Shown here: piece by piece, positions 26,383-36,625 of the stretch
Layout: every line of letters begins with the position of its first letter
Numbering within the stretch: the stretch's first letter is position 1
Assembly: GCF_003258355.1 (NCBI RefSeq)
Contig: NZ_QKPO01000001.1
Span: 345,717 to 409,716 of the forward strand
Source: Confluentibacter sediminis
GTDB lineage: Bacteria; Bacteroidota; Bacteroidia; Flavobacteriales; Flavobacteriaceae
Length of the DNA: 64,000 bases
Direction of reading: 5' to 3'
Translations under genes and position numbers: made by a program
The notes under the pieces: model-generated
Databases searched by the model: none
The model's input: the letters and a program-made list of their open reading frames with translations, nothing else
Told to the model about the DNA's origin: nothing

Positions 26383-27294
26383 TTAGTCATGCCTTGCACC
26401 TTTTAAAATGCCGAAAATATGTAGTACCGATGGAAATATAGCCTCCATAGATTCTTTAGCACCATTGGTAGAGCCTGGTAGTGCTAAAACCAAGGTGTTT
26501 TGTATGGTTCCAGCAACACTTCTCGATAACATAGCGTAAGGCATTCTGTCTTGTCCGTAATTGCGAATGGCTTCTTCAATGCCTGGGATGCGCCTATCCA
26601 GTAAAGGAATAATAGCCTCAGGAGTCACATCTCTTACCGAAAGCCCCGTACCACCCGTGTAAATAATTAAATCAACGCCTTGTTCTTGGTAGGCTTTTGC
26701 TTTGTTTTGAATGATGTCTTTCTCATCTGGAATAATGATATAATCCACAATTTTAACATCACAAGATTCCAATTTTTCAATGATGGCTTTACCTGCTTTA
26801 TCTTCTTTATGTCCCGCCGAAATCGTATCTGAACATACAATCACCGCAGCCGTGATATCTTTTCTAAAACGGTCTTTGAAATCTGACTTTCCACCTTTTT
26901 TATCCAATAATTTTATATGAAGGATTTCGATGCCTTTGTCAATAGGTTTTAGCATGTCGTACATATTCAACGCCACCACACTGGCACCGTGCATGGCTTC
27001 TACTTCAACACCCGTTTTGTATATGGTTTTTACGGTAAATAGTATGATGATTTCTAATCCGTTTATTTCATAGTCTACGCCTGTGAATTCAATAGGTAAG
27101 GGGTGGCAATCGGGTAAAATATCTGGGGTACGTTTAACGCCTAATAAGCCAGCTGCTTTACTCATAGCAAACACATGCCCTTTAGGAACGGTGTTATTTT
27201 GTATGGCAGTAATCGTTTCAGGTTTACTGACTTTCACAATGGCTTGTGCAGTAGCGATTCTTAATGTTGTGCTTTTATTTGTAATGTCAACCAT
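26383..27294 (-). CDS. moaCB: Fused MoaC-MoaB, molybdenum cofactor synthesis
   Basis: This 303-residue bifunctional protein joins two domains. The first ~150 residues are MoaC, which makes cyclic pyranopterin monophosphate ([46 protein letters not shown]). The rest is a MoaB/MogA-type molybdopterin adenylyltransferase ([51 protein letters not shown]). The fusion is common in Bacteroidota. The canonical MEAL of MoaC reads VEAM here. Together with MoeA it covers adenylation and metal insertion. Confidence 0.93.
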   Translation of the reverse strand: MVDITNKSTTLRIATAQAIVKVSKPETITAIQNNTVPKGHVFAMSKAAGLLGVKRTPDILPDCHPLPIEFTGVDYEINGLEIIILFTVKTIYKTGVEVEAMHGASVVALNMYDMLKPIDKGIEILHIKLLDKKGGKSDFKDRFRKDITAAVIVCSDTISAGHKEDKAGKAIIEKLESCDVKIVDYIIIPDEKDIIQNKAKAYQEQGVDLIIYTGGTGLSVRDVTPEAIIPLLDRRIPGIEEAIRNYGQDRMPYAMLSRSVAGTIQNTLVLALPGSTNGAKESMEAIFPSVLHIFGILKGARHD

Positions 27295-27323
27295 GATATG
27301 GATTATTGTCTAATTATTATTGA

Positions 27324-27671
27324 TTATTTACTGCTTGCTGTTTTTCTTGAGGCTATAAAAATTGAGGTTAATTCACTGAATTCTTTCAATAAAAAATCTA
27401 TTTCTTCTTTTGAAATCAAATTTTCATCTCTAGCAAATTCCAACCAAAAATTTGACTCATCAATTTCTTCAATAACGATACTTATTTTTGCAATAAAACT
27501 GGGCTTAGATTGTGCAATACATGTCGCTCTGTAATTAGCAGCCACTGAAGTAGAACATCTGATTAGCTGTCCTTTGATATGATTGGAAAGATAAGTATTT
27601 GGAAATAGCTGAGTTGTTTTTACACAGTTATGGGCAAATACTTTAGTTCTTATTTTTAATTGCTCTTTCAT
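27324..27671 (-). CDS. Four-helix-bundle protein (S23/IVP family)
   Basis: This 115-residue protein has the S23 ribosomal intervening-sequence-protein pattern: LIRCSTSVAANYRATCIAQSKPSFIAKISIVIEE followed by E-S-NFWLEFA and a final helix. Members are small helical bundles of unknown role, often found inside rRNA introns or scattered as single genes. Here it interrupts the molybdenum-cofactor operon between moaE and moaCB. AT-rich tracts with inverted ATAATCAAT-type motifs flank it (about 27305-27323 and 27672-27712), suggesting insertion as a unit. Confidence 0.85.
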   Translation of the reverse strand: MKEQLKIRTKVFAHNCVKTTQLFPNTYLSNHIKGQLIRCSTSVAANYRATCIAQSKPSFIAKISIVIEEIDESNFWLEFARDENLISKEEIDFLLKEFSELTSIFIASRKTASSK

Positions 27672-27705
27672 AGTAATTTAATAAACAATAATCAATAAAC
27701 AATAA

Positions 27706-28149
27706 TCAATTATTTACCTTCCACTGATGCGTATCGTCTTCAAAAATCTCTTTTCCAAAAACGGGAACCTGTGCTTTTATTTCTTCCACAATATATTCTA
27801 AAGCTTTAAAAACGACTTTTCTTCTAGGTGAAGAAACAAACACAAACAGACAAATCTCGCCGGCTTTTACAGTACCTAGACTATGATAAATATGCATGCA
27901 AGTGAGTTCAAATTTTTCAAAAGTGGCTTCTCTTATGTCATGGAATTTGGCATTTGCCATGTCTTCATAAGCCGTATATTCAATGGCCGAAACCGTTTTT
28001 CCATCCATAATATCGGCTCTTACTTGTCCTAAAAAAATATTGTGAGCACCAATGCTTGTTTTCGTTTGATGTTTGGCGATGGATTCTCCAATGAATTCTG
28101 AAGAAATAGCTCCTTGTTTAAAGACATTTTTTATTTTTTTATCTGACAT
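27706..28149 (-). CDS. moaE: Molybdopterin synthase large subunit
   Basis: This 147-residue catalytic subunit, with MoaD, adds two sulfurs to precursor Z. Motifs include GAHNIFLGQVRAD, EYTAYEDMANAKFHDI, MHIYHSLGTVKAGEICLFVFVSSPRRK and YIVEEIKAQVPVFGKEIFED with the active-site Lys region. It overlaps the moeB-type gene by 11 bp, which points to translational coupling. Confidence 0.94.
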   Translation of the reverse strand: MSDKKIKNVFKQGAISSEFIGESIAKHQTKTSIGAHNIFLGQVRADIMDGKTVSAIEYTAYEDMANAKFHDIREATFEKFELTCMHIYHSLGTVKAGEICLFVFVSSPRRKVVFKALEYIVEEIKAQVPVFGKEIFEDDTHQWKVNN

Positions 28150-29236
28150 TGAATGATGTTTTGTGTTGTTCTTTTATAAATTTATTAATATCTGAAGCGC
28201 CTTCTTTAATACTGTAGCAATTAGTTATATTGTATTTTTTTAATATGGAAACTGCTTGTTTACTCCGTATCCCAGATTGGCAAAAAATAGCTTTTTCCTT
28301 ACCGGAATTAATTTTATCTAAATGATTTTCCAATTCACTAAGCGGTAGGTAAGTGATTTTTAAATTGTCCACTTTTGGTTGTTCATGGTGTTCTCGGACA
28401 TCAATAAACTGAATATTCTCTTTTTGTAATATATCCATTATTGAAATGTCAATAATATCAACGTCACAATTAATATTCAATGGCTTTTTATGGAATACTA
28501 GCGAATTTTTTAAAACCTTATGGAAATTGTCTTCAATTTTACGGATGCTTAAAACAGAAGTTTGCGACGTTAGGGCATTGTAGCAAAGTAATTTACCTGA
28601 AAGCACATAGCCAATTCCCAATATCATTTTTAAGACTTCGTTGGCTTGCATACTTCCAATAATCCCTGGTAGCACACCTAAAACACCAATTTCTGAACAA
28701 TTGGGAACGCTATCCTTTTTTGGCGGGTTGGGAAATAAACATCTGTAACTCGGTCCGTTGTTGTAATTAAACACAGAAACCTGACCCTCAAACTTATAAA
28801 TGGCTCCAAAAACCAATGGTTTATTGGTGATGATGCAAGCGTCGTTTACTAAATACCGTGTTTCAAAATTATCAGTGCCATCAACAATAATATCATAGTG
28901 TTCAAACAAATCAATGGCATTTTGATAGTTTAGTTCTTCAGGATACGATTTTATAATAATCTCATTATTCAAATCTTCTAGCCGTTTTTTAGCAGCTTTA
29001 GCTTTGTTCTGCCCTAAACTTGATGTTCCAAATAATACTTGACGTTGTAAATTTGAAATATCTACGACATCAAAATCAATAATACCCAGTGTACCAATGC
29101 CGGCTGCTGCTAAATATTGTAAAATGGGACAACCCAAACCACCAGCACCCACTACCAAAACTTTAGCAGCTGAAAGCTTATCTTGACCTTGTTGTCCGAT
29201 TTCAGATAAGGTAATATGTCTATGGTATCTACTCAT
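28139..29236 (-). CDS. moeB: MoeB/ThiF-type adenylyltransferase with C-terminal rhodanese domain
   Basis: This 365-residue E1-like enzyme activates the MoaD C-terminus with ATP and supplies sulfur. ThiF-fold motifs are VLVVGAGGLGCPILQYLAAAGIGTLGIIDFD, ISNLQRQVLF, DGTDNFETRYLVNDAC and GVLGVLPGIIGSMQANEVLK. Residues ~265-365 form a rhodanese domain whose active-site loop CQSGIRS would carry the persulfide. The zinc-binding cysteines of E. coli MoeB are incomplete: the CYRC position reads SYRC and the C-terminal CxxC is missing. The MoeB assignment follows from the operon. Confidence 0.9.
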   Translation of the reverse strand: MSRYHRHITLSEIGQQGQDKLSAAKVLVVGAGGLGCPILQYLAAAGIGTLGIIDFDVVDISNLQRQVLFGTSSLGQNKAKAAKKRLEDLNNEIIIKSYPEELNYQNAIDLFEHYDIIVDGTDNFETRYLVNDACIITNKPLVFGAIYKFEGQVSVFNYNNGPSYRCLFPNPPKKDSVPNCSEIGVLGVLPGIIGSMQANEVLKMILGIGYVLSGKLLCYNALTSQTSVLSIRKIEDNFHKVLKNSLVFHKKPLNINCDVDIIDISIMDILQKENIQFIDVREHHEQPKVDNLKITYLPLSELENHLDKINSGKEKAIFCQSGIRSKQAVSILKKYNITNCYSIKEGASDINKFIKEQHKTSFNVR

Positions 29237-29300
29237 GTTGTGGTTTTATTGTTACTCGTTGAACTGTGTTAAATAATTTAACAGCTCAACACATCTAAAA

Positions 29301-29534
29301 CTATCCTCCTGCAAAAGGCGGCAATAATGCTAATTCTTGTCCTGTTATTATGGCGTCGTTTGCAACTAATTCTTGATTTTGGGCCACTTGAAAATCCTTG
29401 TTTTTTAAATCGGGGTATTTTAAAAATAAATATTCCAAAAGTTCCGTAGCGGACTGTCCAGAAAAGTCAATTGTTTCTTCATTTTGTTTTGTGACTTCAG
29501 CAATCAGTCCGAAATATTTTATAGTGATGGTCAT
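29301..29534 (-). CDS. moaD: Molybdopterin synthase sulfur-carrier subunit
   Basis: This 77-residue ubiquitin-like protein begins TITIKYFGLIAEVTKQ and ends in LALLPPFAGG, whose terminal Gly-Gly is thiocarboxylated. It overlaps mobA by 4 bp, and the adenylyltransferase that charges it is the next gene downstream. Confidence 0.94.
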   Translation of the reverse strand: MTITIKYFGLIAEVTKQNEETIDFSGQSATELLEYLFLKYPDLKNKDFQVAQNQELVANDAIITGQELALLPPFAGG

Positions 29535-30103
29535 ATTGTAATCTCATTTAATTCTTCAGGCGTATTAATATTTCTAGTAAATAATTCCTCTGCATCATCT
29601 AAAACAACCGTTTTTACTTTGCATTGATTTACTGCATATTGTAAGCGACGCTCATTGTGGTTTAAAAGTTTTAAAAAAATAGCCGCACATTCTTTTTTAT
29701 ACAATGCAATCAAAGGCATTGTTTTTCCATCACTTTCAATTTGAATGATATCTGAATCATTATCCGCAGCTTTGATGAGTTTTTTTAATATGTTGGTTTT
29801 TATTAAAGGAATGTCGCAGCTTAGCACCAAATTATATTTAGTTTTAGAATGCTGTAATCCTGAATATAACCCAGCTAAAGGGCCGTAATTTTCAAAGGTA
29901 TCTTCAACACGATTTAATCCAAAAACATCATAATCAATATGGTTGGAAACAATGATGGTTTCATTTACAAGAGGTTTTAAAGCCTCTATACTATATTGTA
30001 TAAAATATTTTCCTCCATATAGTAAAAAGCCTTTATCGGTACCCATACGTTTGCTTTTTCCTCCCGAAAGAATAATGCCAGTTATGTCTTTTTTATCTAT
30101 CAT
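29531..30103 (-). CDS. mobA: Molybdenum cofactor guanylyltransferase
   Basis: ATG 30103 gives MIDKKDITGIILSGGKSKRMGTDKG..., with the family's N-terminal GxxLxGGxSxRMGxxK placed as usual, for 190 residues. A start at 30133 would overlap the upstream gene and add ten residues. Further motifs are EDTFENYGPLAGLYSGLQ and VLSCDIPLIK (metal-binding Asp). The enzyme joins GMP to the cofactor for DMSO-reductase-family enzymes such as the FdhF-like protein at 22991. It is tightly packed between the exporter gene (1-bp gap) and moaD. Confidence 0.92.
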   Translation of the reverse strand: MIDKKDITGIILSGGKSKRMGTDKGFLLYGGKYFIQYSIEALKPLVNETIIVSNHIDYDVFGLNRVEDTFENYGPLAGLYSGLQHSKTKYNLVLSCDIPLIKTNILKKLIKAADNDSDIIQIESDGKTMPLIALYKKECAAIFLKLLNHNERRLQYAVNQCKVKTVVLDDAEELFTRNINTPEELNEITI

Positions 30104-30104
30104 T

Positions 30105-30845
30105 TTATGTGAAAAATAGTTTAACACATGCAATTACTAACACAAACGCTAAAATGTAGCGTAATTTTTGATTGTTTATTTTTTTGCTTCCCAAATACCC
30201 TCCAGCAACAGCACCAACAAGTGCTACAAAAACCAAAAGAAAGGATTCTTTTTCAATAGTAACGCCACTACTTATTTGACCAACTAAACCCGATGCTGAA
30301 TTCACCCAAATAAATAATGCTGAAACAGCCGCGGCTTCTTTCATATTGCCCCAATGTAGCAATAAAATGATAGGAGTTAAAATAATACCACCACCAATAC
30401 CAATGAGACCAGAAAAGAAACCTATAATACCGCCGACAAGCAATCCTTGCCAAAGCTTCACGTTTTTAATATCCTCTTTTTCTTTTCCGAAAACATTCAA
30501 CATTTTTAGAACAGCAAACACCAATAAAATGGCTAATATTTTTTTATAAATCGAGGCGTCTATTTCAATAGTGCCCCCTAAAAAAGCTAAGGGGATGGAC
30601 GTAATAGCAAATGACAAGAATAGTTTTTTATTAAAATAACCTTCTTTGTAATAGTAAAAAAAAGAAATACCAGCCACGAAAAGATTTAATAACAAAGCGG
30701 TAGGTTTCATGGTTTCTGGAGCAAATGAGAATAATGCCATTAAAGCTAAGTAACCACTGGCACCACCATGACCAACACTGGCGTATAAAAACGATACAAT
30801 GGGGAGCATGAGTAGAAAAAGGGAGATGTTTTCTGTTTGTAGCAT
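30105..30845 (-). CDS. TauE/SafE family membrane transporter
   Basis: This 246-residue protein has seven to eight hydrophobic segments and the family's two related halves. The first starts SVGHGGASGYLALMALF. The second contains GGIIGFFSGLIGIGGGIILTPIILLL. Family members export sulfite, sulfoacetate or similar anions. Its place inside a molybdenum-cofactor operon that lacks modABC suggests a role with molybdate or a sulfur compound of the pathway, but this is inference from position only. Confidence 0.85.
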   Translation of the reverse strand: MLQTENISLFLLMLPIVSFLYASVGHGGASGYLALMALFSFAPETMKPTALLLNLFVAGISFFYYYKEGYFNKKLFLSFAITSIPLAFLGGTIEIDASIYKKILAILLVFAVLKMLNVFGKEKEDIKNVKLWQGLLVGGIIGFFSGLIGIGGGIILTPIILLLHWGNMKEAAAVSALFIWVNSASGLVGQISSGVTIEKESFLLVFVALVGAVAGGYLGSKKINNQKLRYILAFVLVIACVKLFFT

Positions 30846-30854
30846 TATAACTGT

Positions 30855-31064
30855 CTAAAGTTTATTTGAAATAGTAGTAAAAATTGCTAAAAGTTCTTTT
30901 GCTTCTCTATAATTAGCTCCTATGCTGGTTCCGGATTTAGTGATCTGATTTCTAATAACCAACCCTTCGCCAGACTTAGGTAATGTTGATGATAAATTAA
31001 CAATAGAGAGGTTCGATTGTTGAGTTCGCACCTCAAGCTTCTTAGCAAATTCCTTATTTTCCAT
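30855..31064 (-). pseudogene. Internally deleted four-helix-bundle (S23/IVP) gene
   Basis: This 69-residue frame starts like a complete family member (FAKKLEVRTQQSNLSIVNLSSTLPKS, then RNQITKSGTSIGANYREA) and passes directly into KELLAIFTTISN, which is the usual C-terminus. The central helices (about 45 residues) are missing. A short in-frame deletion explains this. The product, if made, cannot form the four-helix bundle. It sits between the ModE-like gene and the TauE/SafE gene and is the second copy of this family in the operon. Confidence 0.7.
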
Positions 31065-31113
31065 AAATTTTAAAATTTAGGCACTTTAAGTACTTTTAAT
31101 TTTAGTCCCTTTA

Positions 31114-31452
31114 TTATAAACGTTCCATTTTATCCAATTGATTATCCAAAAATTCCCAGCAATTCTTATTGATTTCATCAAATACCTGAATTAGCGATTT
31201 ACCATAGGCGGTTAATACCGCGCCTCCGCCACCTTTACCACCTGTACTGTTAATAGTCACAGGCTTTTTGGCAGATTTATTTATGGAATCTAACATGCCC
31301 CATGCTTTTTTATAGGAGATATTAATCGATTTGGCTGCTTTAGATAAGGAGCCTGTTTCACCAATGGCCTTTAATAAATGTACACGGCCTTCGCCCAACA
31401 ATACATTGTTTTCAGATTCTATCCAAATTCGGCTTTTAATTTTATAATGCAT
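31114..31452 (-). CDS. ModE N-terminal-like winged-helix protein
   Basis: This 112-residue protein consists of the ModE DNA-binding domain only: EGRVHLLKAIGETGSLSKAAKSINISYKKAWGMLDSIN is the winged helix-turn-helix, and GGKGGGGAVLTAYGKSLI the wing. The molbindin (molybdate-sensing) domain is absent, as in other short LysR/ModE-like regulators of Bacteroidota. It is 5 bp downstream of moeA and probably regulates this operon. How it senses molybdenum is not evident. Confidence 0.9.
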   Translation of the reverse strand: MHYKIKSRIWIESENNVLLGEGRVHLLKAIGETGSLSKAAKSINISYKKAWGMLDSINKSAKKPVTINSTGGKGGGGAVLTAYGKSLIQVFDEINKNCWEFLDNQLDKMERL

Positions 31453-31457
31453 AATAA

Positions 31458-32636
31458 TTAATTAGGTAATAGTATGACGTCAACCAAATCATCTATGTTA
31501 ATTTTTGAAATGTTATCAGGTAAAAACACCAAAGCGTTAGATAGGGCATACGTTTGTAACATCGCAGAACTTTGTCCTTCTAAAATGGTCACTTTTCCAT
31601 GATTATAAATAGCTTTTAGAAATTGAGGTCTGTCACCAAATTTCGTAAATCCATTAGTTGATTTTGCTTGAATTCTAGGCAATTCCAAATCATCTCTATC
31701 CATCATTTTTTGTAGAGTGATATAAACGTACATGTAAAAACAGGTTAACGAAGCGGCTGGATTGCCAGGAAGCGCAAAAACAACGACATGGTTTTTTGTT
31801 CCAAAGAATAAAGGTTTGCCTGGTTTTTGCTTAACTTTATAAAAATGTTCTTCAACATGTAATTCTTGGAGTGCTTTTCCAACAAAATCATAATCACCAA
31901 CGGAAATGCCTCCCGAAATGATAACCAAGTCATTTTCTGAAATAACCTCTTTTAATTTAGATAGTGTTTTTTCGTAATCATCCTCAACTTTATGAATGGT
32001 AATATCATAAAACTTTAAATTATAAAGGGCATTTTGAAGCATTTTGGAATTGCTCTCGTATATTTTTCCATAACTTAACTCTTGTCCAGCCTCAATCAGT
32101 TCGTTTCCTGTAGTAACAATGGCAATGGTAGGTTTTTTATATACAGACACATGGGTAATACCCAAAGATGCTAAATAACCAATAGCCGCAGGGGTTAATT
32201 TAGTGCCTTTAGCAAGTGCCAAATCACCTTTTTTAACTTGTTCTCCTATGGCGCGAATGTTATAATTTTCAGGTAACTGTTTTTCTATAACCAATTCTGC
32301 TCCATTAGTTATGACTTTTTCTTGCATAACAACCCCATTGGCAGTATCTGGAACCGCTGCACCTGTAAAAATTCTAACAGCCTCTCCCTTATTCAAAATA
32401 GGTTGATGGTTGTCTCCAGCTTTTACTTCATCAACAAGATGATATGATAAGCTATTGTGTAAATGGAGCGCATAGCCATCCATAGCCGATTGCCTAAATG
32501 GTGGCATGTTTATTGGGGAAAAAACATCTTTATTAATAATATAACCACCAGACTTTTCTATAGCCAATGTAGTGTCTTTTAATAAAGGATGACTTTTACT
32601 TTTTACGAGACTTAGAGCTTCTTCAATAGATATCAT
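31458..32636 (-). CDS. moeA: Molybdopterin molybdenumtransferase
   Basis: This 392-residue protein inserts molybdate into adenylated molybdopterin. Motifs are MPPFRQSAMDGYAL, AGDNHQPILNKGEAVRIFTGA, PDTANGVVMQE, the central MoCF domain IAIVTTGNELIEAGQ, ISGGISVGDYDFVGKAL and FALPGNPAASLTCFYMYV, and a C-terminal domain (QSSAMLQTYALSNALVFLP). It is the first gene of the minus-strand operon, so its promoter should lie in 32637-32715. Confidence 0.95.
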   Translation of the reverse strand: MISIEEALSLVKSKSHPLLKDTTLAIEKSGGYIINKDVFSPINMPPFRQSAMDGYALHLHNSLSYHLVDEVKAGDNHQPILNKGEAVRIFTGAAVPDTANGVVMQEKVITNGAELVIEKQLPENYNIRAIGEQVKKGDLALAKGTKLTPAAIGYLASLGITHVSVYKKPTIAIVTTGNELIEAGQELSYGKIYESNSKMLQNALYNLKFYDITIHKVEDDYEKTLSKLKEVISENDLVIISGGISVGDYDFVGKALQELHVEEHFYKVKQKPGKPLFFGTKNHVVVFALPGNPAASLTCFYMYVYITLQKMMDRDDLELPRIQAKSTNGFTKFGDRPQFLKAIYNHGKVTILEGQSSAMLQTYALSNALVFLPDNISKINIDDLVDVILLPN

Positions 32637-32715
32637 ACGATTCGTTATGTCTTTTCAAATATAACGATTAGATTCAACCTTTACAATTTTTATTTATGTA
32701 GAGTTTAATGGAAAC

Positions 32716-33764
32716 TTAAAAACTTTTACATATCAAAACTCCTTCCAAATAATATTTTAGAACTTGAATATCAAAATTTGGATTTGTTTTTAAAATCTTT
32801 TCAGCAACTTCTTTGTAATAATAATCAGATTTTTTAACAAATTCAATTTCATATTCTCTATTTAAATTATCTACAAATCTAATCTTTCTAAACGTCAATA
32901 TTGGCGATTCAATTATTCTTTGTCCATTACTATTTGTTATGGACATGTTAATTTTTACACTTCTATTACATAAATCAAAGGCTGTATTAGCTCCATTCTG
33001 AAAGCTAAGCTTTGATTCTATTAAATATTCATTATCTTCTCTTGAATTACCAAGCATTAAGCTTTCTGTGTTATTATCCCAATGGTCTATTTCATAATGT
33101 AGAAATTGTTTTGAATCACTTTTATTTAAATCTATTTTAGTTATATAGGACCAGGATAAATAGGGTTTTTGTAATTTAAAATTATCATCAAATAAATTCT
33201 CGCCTAATGAAATACCAATTGAAAGAGTTATATTTTCAAAAAATTTTCTAAGCTCATTACTATAGTATTTTTCACTATAGTCTTTCCTTGGAAATTGAAA
33301 TTTACTAGTACCAGGATTATTAATATCATCAGCATATGATTGTGCAACTGTTGATATTTTGTATATTTCTCTTATTTCAGGAAGGAGTTTTCAAAACCAT
33401 TTTTTTCAATCACAACACTTAAGAATTTCATATTCAACTCTGTTGGTAAAGGCTGGGAAAGACCTTCAAGTTTTTTAAGTGATATAGAATTATTATTATC
33501 AATTATGTTTTTTAGACTTTTATTAGGTATATCAATATTTAATCCGATAATAAAAGCAATAACAGATAAAAATATTGGATATCCGAATTGAAAAAGAGCT
33601 GTATTGAAAAAAGACTTTTTAGAGGTATTGTTTTGAATGTATAAATCTATTTGTTCAGCGATTTTATGCTTGGGTTGATTTTCTGTTTTTATTCCAGATT
33701 TTTTAGCAATATCTTCTAAAGATGATTTTCTTAGCAGTCTTATTATTTTTTGGAAGTTATCCAT
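32716..33764 (-). pseudogene. Frameshifted gene for a membrane-anchored protein of unknown function
   Basis: Two frames on the minus strand belong together. The first (33764-33372, 130 residues) starts with helices MDNFQKIIRLLRKSSLEDIAKK and has one membrane segment (GYPIFLSVIAFIIGLNI) before ending soon after VIEKNGFENSFLK. The other frame is open without a stop from 33390 to 32716 but has no start codon until 33057. Its translation is protein-like throughout (LPEIREIYKISTVAQSY..., WSYITKIDLNKSD...). A single-base indel near 33372-33395 would restore one protein of about 350 residues. No family was recognised. Sequencing error or programmed frameshift cannot be excluded. Confidence 0.6.
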
Positions 33765-34013
33765 TTTTAGCTTTCTCTTTCTTTGCTGTCCACCAAATAT
33801 AAAAATACATTTCTTACATTTAGTAATTAAATAAAAAATCTACTTAAAAAAGAATTTATAAGAGTGTTTTATTAAAATAATCAATGTGATTACGTTATAC
33901 CATAGACTATTTGTTTTAATCAAATGAGCTAATAAAATATTCTTTCTTTAATAAAAAGAAAAAAGTCTAGATTGTTAACCAAACTTTCATTTATAAAATA
34001 TTTACATAATAAA

Positions 34014-34800
34014 TTAATCAGTTTTTGATTTATTTTCAGAAACAAAATTCCCATATATAGCATCCCTGAATTTTTTATGTAATTTGATTTTATCGTAAGG
34101 GTTTAATTGTACAAACATTACAACGGTCATATCATTTACAGGATCACCGATAAACAAGGTGCTAAAGCCACCATCCCAGAAAAATTCGCCTACGACACCA
34201 TTATTTTCGTTAGCATCAATAGGTGGCGCAACACGAACACCAAAATTAATTCCAAAACCCATTTGCCCCCTTTCGGGAAGCCACATACGTTCTGTAATAC
34301 TATCATCCAACTGATTGGTTCTCATCAATTTTACAGTCTCTGGTTTTAATATGGTCACACCATGTAGGGTGCCCTCATTAATCAGCATTTGGGCGAATTT
34401 CTGACAATCATCCAAAGTAGAAGTCAATCCTAAGGCACCTCGATTTAATGGCCATTTGTAATAATTCAAAATTTGGGTGATGGTATCAGGCATTCTTGTT
34501 AATTCTTTCGTTTCACGATTATAATTATAAGTAGCCGCAAACCTATCTCTATCTTCTTCTGGAATAAAATATCTCGTGTCATCCATTCCTAAAGGATCTA
34601 ATACATTTTCTTTTAGATATTGTTCAAAAGGCATTCCTGAAATCCGCTCTATTAAAAAAGCTTGGACATCAACAGCATCTGGTTCTCGGTTGAAAAGCCA
34701 AGGGTTGCTTTCTCATTTTTTAGCCATTTCTTGTCAGGTCTTTTCCTTCACGGTCGGCGTAATCAAATTGGACATAATGGACTTCCTTAACCTTTCTCAA
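34014..34800 (-). pseudogene. Serine beta-lactamase-like hydrolase remnant, N-terminus decayed
   Basis: The open part (34634-34014, 206 residues) is the C-terminal portion of a class-C beta-lactamase-related hydrolase: LKENVLDPLGMDDTRYFIP, LGLTSTLDDCQKFAQMLIN and NNGVVGEFFWDGGFSTLFIGDP (the usual GGxxGT-like region, altered). Upstream in the same frame, PWLFNREPDAVDVQAFLIERISG is recognisable but is interrupted by stops, and the SxxK and YxN catalytic motifs are gone. A 206-residue fragment could be expressed but would be inactive. 34800-35021 holds nothing recognised. Confidence 0.75.
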
Positions 34801-35021
34801 AGATTAGTGTAGAAATGCCGCAACCTTGCCTTCGTTTACAAAGCTTTTTAGAATAAAACCAAACATGAAGCGCAGCATATGATTAGTATGTCATGTCAAA
34901 TACAGTGAGGCACTCTCATGCATTAGAATGCACATTAAAAGATACTTTAGTCGAACCACTTTCACCATCATGATTAAAGTTTAAAATACTTTTCTTACAT
35001 TTAAACAGTAAAAAATCAGAT

Positions 35022-36557
35022 ATGCTTAAAAAAGTTTTTGGAAGCGCTATTTTTGGCGTTGAAGCCACCACGGTTACCGTTGAAGTAAATACAGATAAAG
35101 GTATTGGCTACCATTTGGTTGGCTTGCCTGATAATGCCATTAAAGAAAGTAATTACCGTATTGCAGCGGCACTTCAAAATAATGGATACAGAATTCCCGG
35201 TAAAAAAATCATCATCAACATGTCGCCTGCCGATTTACGTAAGGAAGGTTCTGCATACGATTTAACGCTAGCCATTGGGATTCTAGCATCAACAAACCAA
35301 ATTAAATCTGAAAACTTGGAACACTATATCATTATGGGGGAGTTGTCTTTAGATGGCACATTGCAACCTATAAAAGGCGCATTGCCTATTGCTATTAAAG
35401 CGAAAGAGGAAGGCTTTAAAGGTTTCATTCTTCCAAGTCAAAACGCTAAGGAAGCTGCTATTGTTGATGGACTTGAAGTTTATAGTGTTGATAATATTAT
35501 GGAAGTTATTCAGTTTTTTGATAATAATATCCCGCTTTCCCAAGAAATCATAGATGTAAAGGAAGAGTTCGAAAAAAGTCTGAATTATCCAGAACACGAT
35601 TTCTCAGATGTGAGGGGGCAAGAAGGTATTAAACGCTGTATGGAAATTGCAGCAGCTGGGGGTCATAATATTATTTTAATCGGACCACCCGGTGCAGGTA
35701 AAACCATGTTGGCAAAACGCTTACCAAGTATTTTGCCTCCTATGACCTTGAATGAAGCCTTGGAAACCACCAAAATCCATTCCGTTGTGGGGCGTGTAAA
35801 AGATACGGGCTTGATGGCGCAACGACCATTTAGAAGTCCGCACCATACCATATCGAATGTGGCGCTTGTTGGTGGTGGTAGTTTTCCGCAGCCCGGAGAG
35901 ATTTCCTTGTCTCATAATGGCGTGTTGTTTTTAGATGAGTTGCCTGAATTCAAACGTGATGTTTTAGAAGTATTACGCCAGCCTTTAGAAGATAGGGAAG
36001 TCACCATTTCCAGGGCGAAATTTACCGTCACCTACCCAAGTAGTTTTATGTTGGTAGCAAGCATGAACCCAAGTCCCGGAGGCTATTTTAACGACCCGAA
36101 TGCACCCGTAACCTCTAGTCCTGCCGAAATGCAACGCTATTTAAGTAAAATATCGGGACCGTTATTAGATAGAATTGATATTCATATAGAAGTGACGCCC
36201 GTGCCTTTTGAAAAACTATCAGAAGACCGAAAAGGAGAAACCTCAGTGAATATTAGAAAGCGTGTCACCAAAGCCAGACAGATCCAAACAGAACGTTTTA
36301 AAGACAGCGATGCCGTGCATTATAATGCGCAAATGACTACCAAACAAATACGTAAATATTGTATTTTAGATGAGGCTTCCAAGCAACTCTTAAAAACCGC
36401 TATGGAACGATTGAATCTGTCCGCTAGGGCTTATGACAGAATCTTGAAAGTAGCTAGAACGATTGCCGATTTAGAAGGTGCGGAAGATGTCAATGGGGCT
36501 CATATTAGTGAAGCCATTCAATACAGGAGTTTGGATAGGGAAGGCTGGTTGGGGTAA
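35022..36557 (+). CDS. comM: YifB/ComM family Mg-chelatase-like AAA+ ATPase
   Basis: This 511-residue protein has an N-terminal Lon-protease-like S5 fold ([48 protein letters not shown]), Walker A GPPGAGKT near residue 222, Walker [12 protein letters not shown], and the C-terminal Mg-chelatase domain ([21 protein letters not shown]). In other bacteria ComM is a hexameric helicase that drives branch migration during natural transformation. That role is transferred by homology only. Confidence 0.92.
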   Translation: MLKKVFGSAIFGVEATTVTVEVNTDKGIGYHLVGLPDNAIKESNYRIAAALQNNGYRIPGKKIIINMSPADLRKEGSAYDLTLAIGILASTNQIKSENLEHYIIMGELSLDGTLQPIKGALPIAIKAKEEGFKGFILPSQNAKEAAIVDGLEVYSVDNIMEVIQFFDNNIPLSQEIIDVKEEFEKSLNYPEHDFSDVRGQEGIKRCMEIAAAGGHNIILIGPPGAGKTMLAKRLPSILPPMTLNEALETTKIHSVVGRVKDTGLMAQRPFRSPHHTISNVALVGGGSFPQPGEISLSHNGVLFLDELPEFKRDVLEVLRQPLEDREVTISRAKFTVTYPSSFMLVASMNPSPGGYFNDPNAPVTSSPAEMQRYLSKISGPLLDRIDIHIEVTPVPFEKLSEDRKGETSVNIRKRVTKARQIQTERFKDSDAVHYNAQMTTKQIRKYCILDEASKQLLKTAMERLNLSARAYDRILKVARTIADLEGAEDVNGAHISEAIQYRSLDREGWLG

Positions 36558-36625
36558 TGGATTCCTACGAAGGCGGTAATCTTCTTTTTTAATCCGTCTT
36601 TTTGCAAACGAGCACTAGCTGGGAG

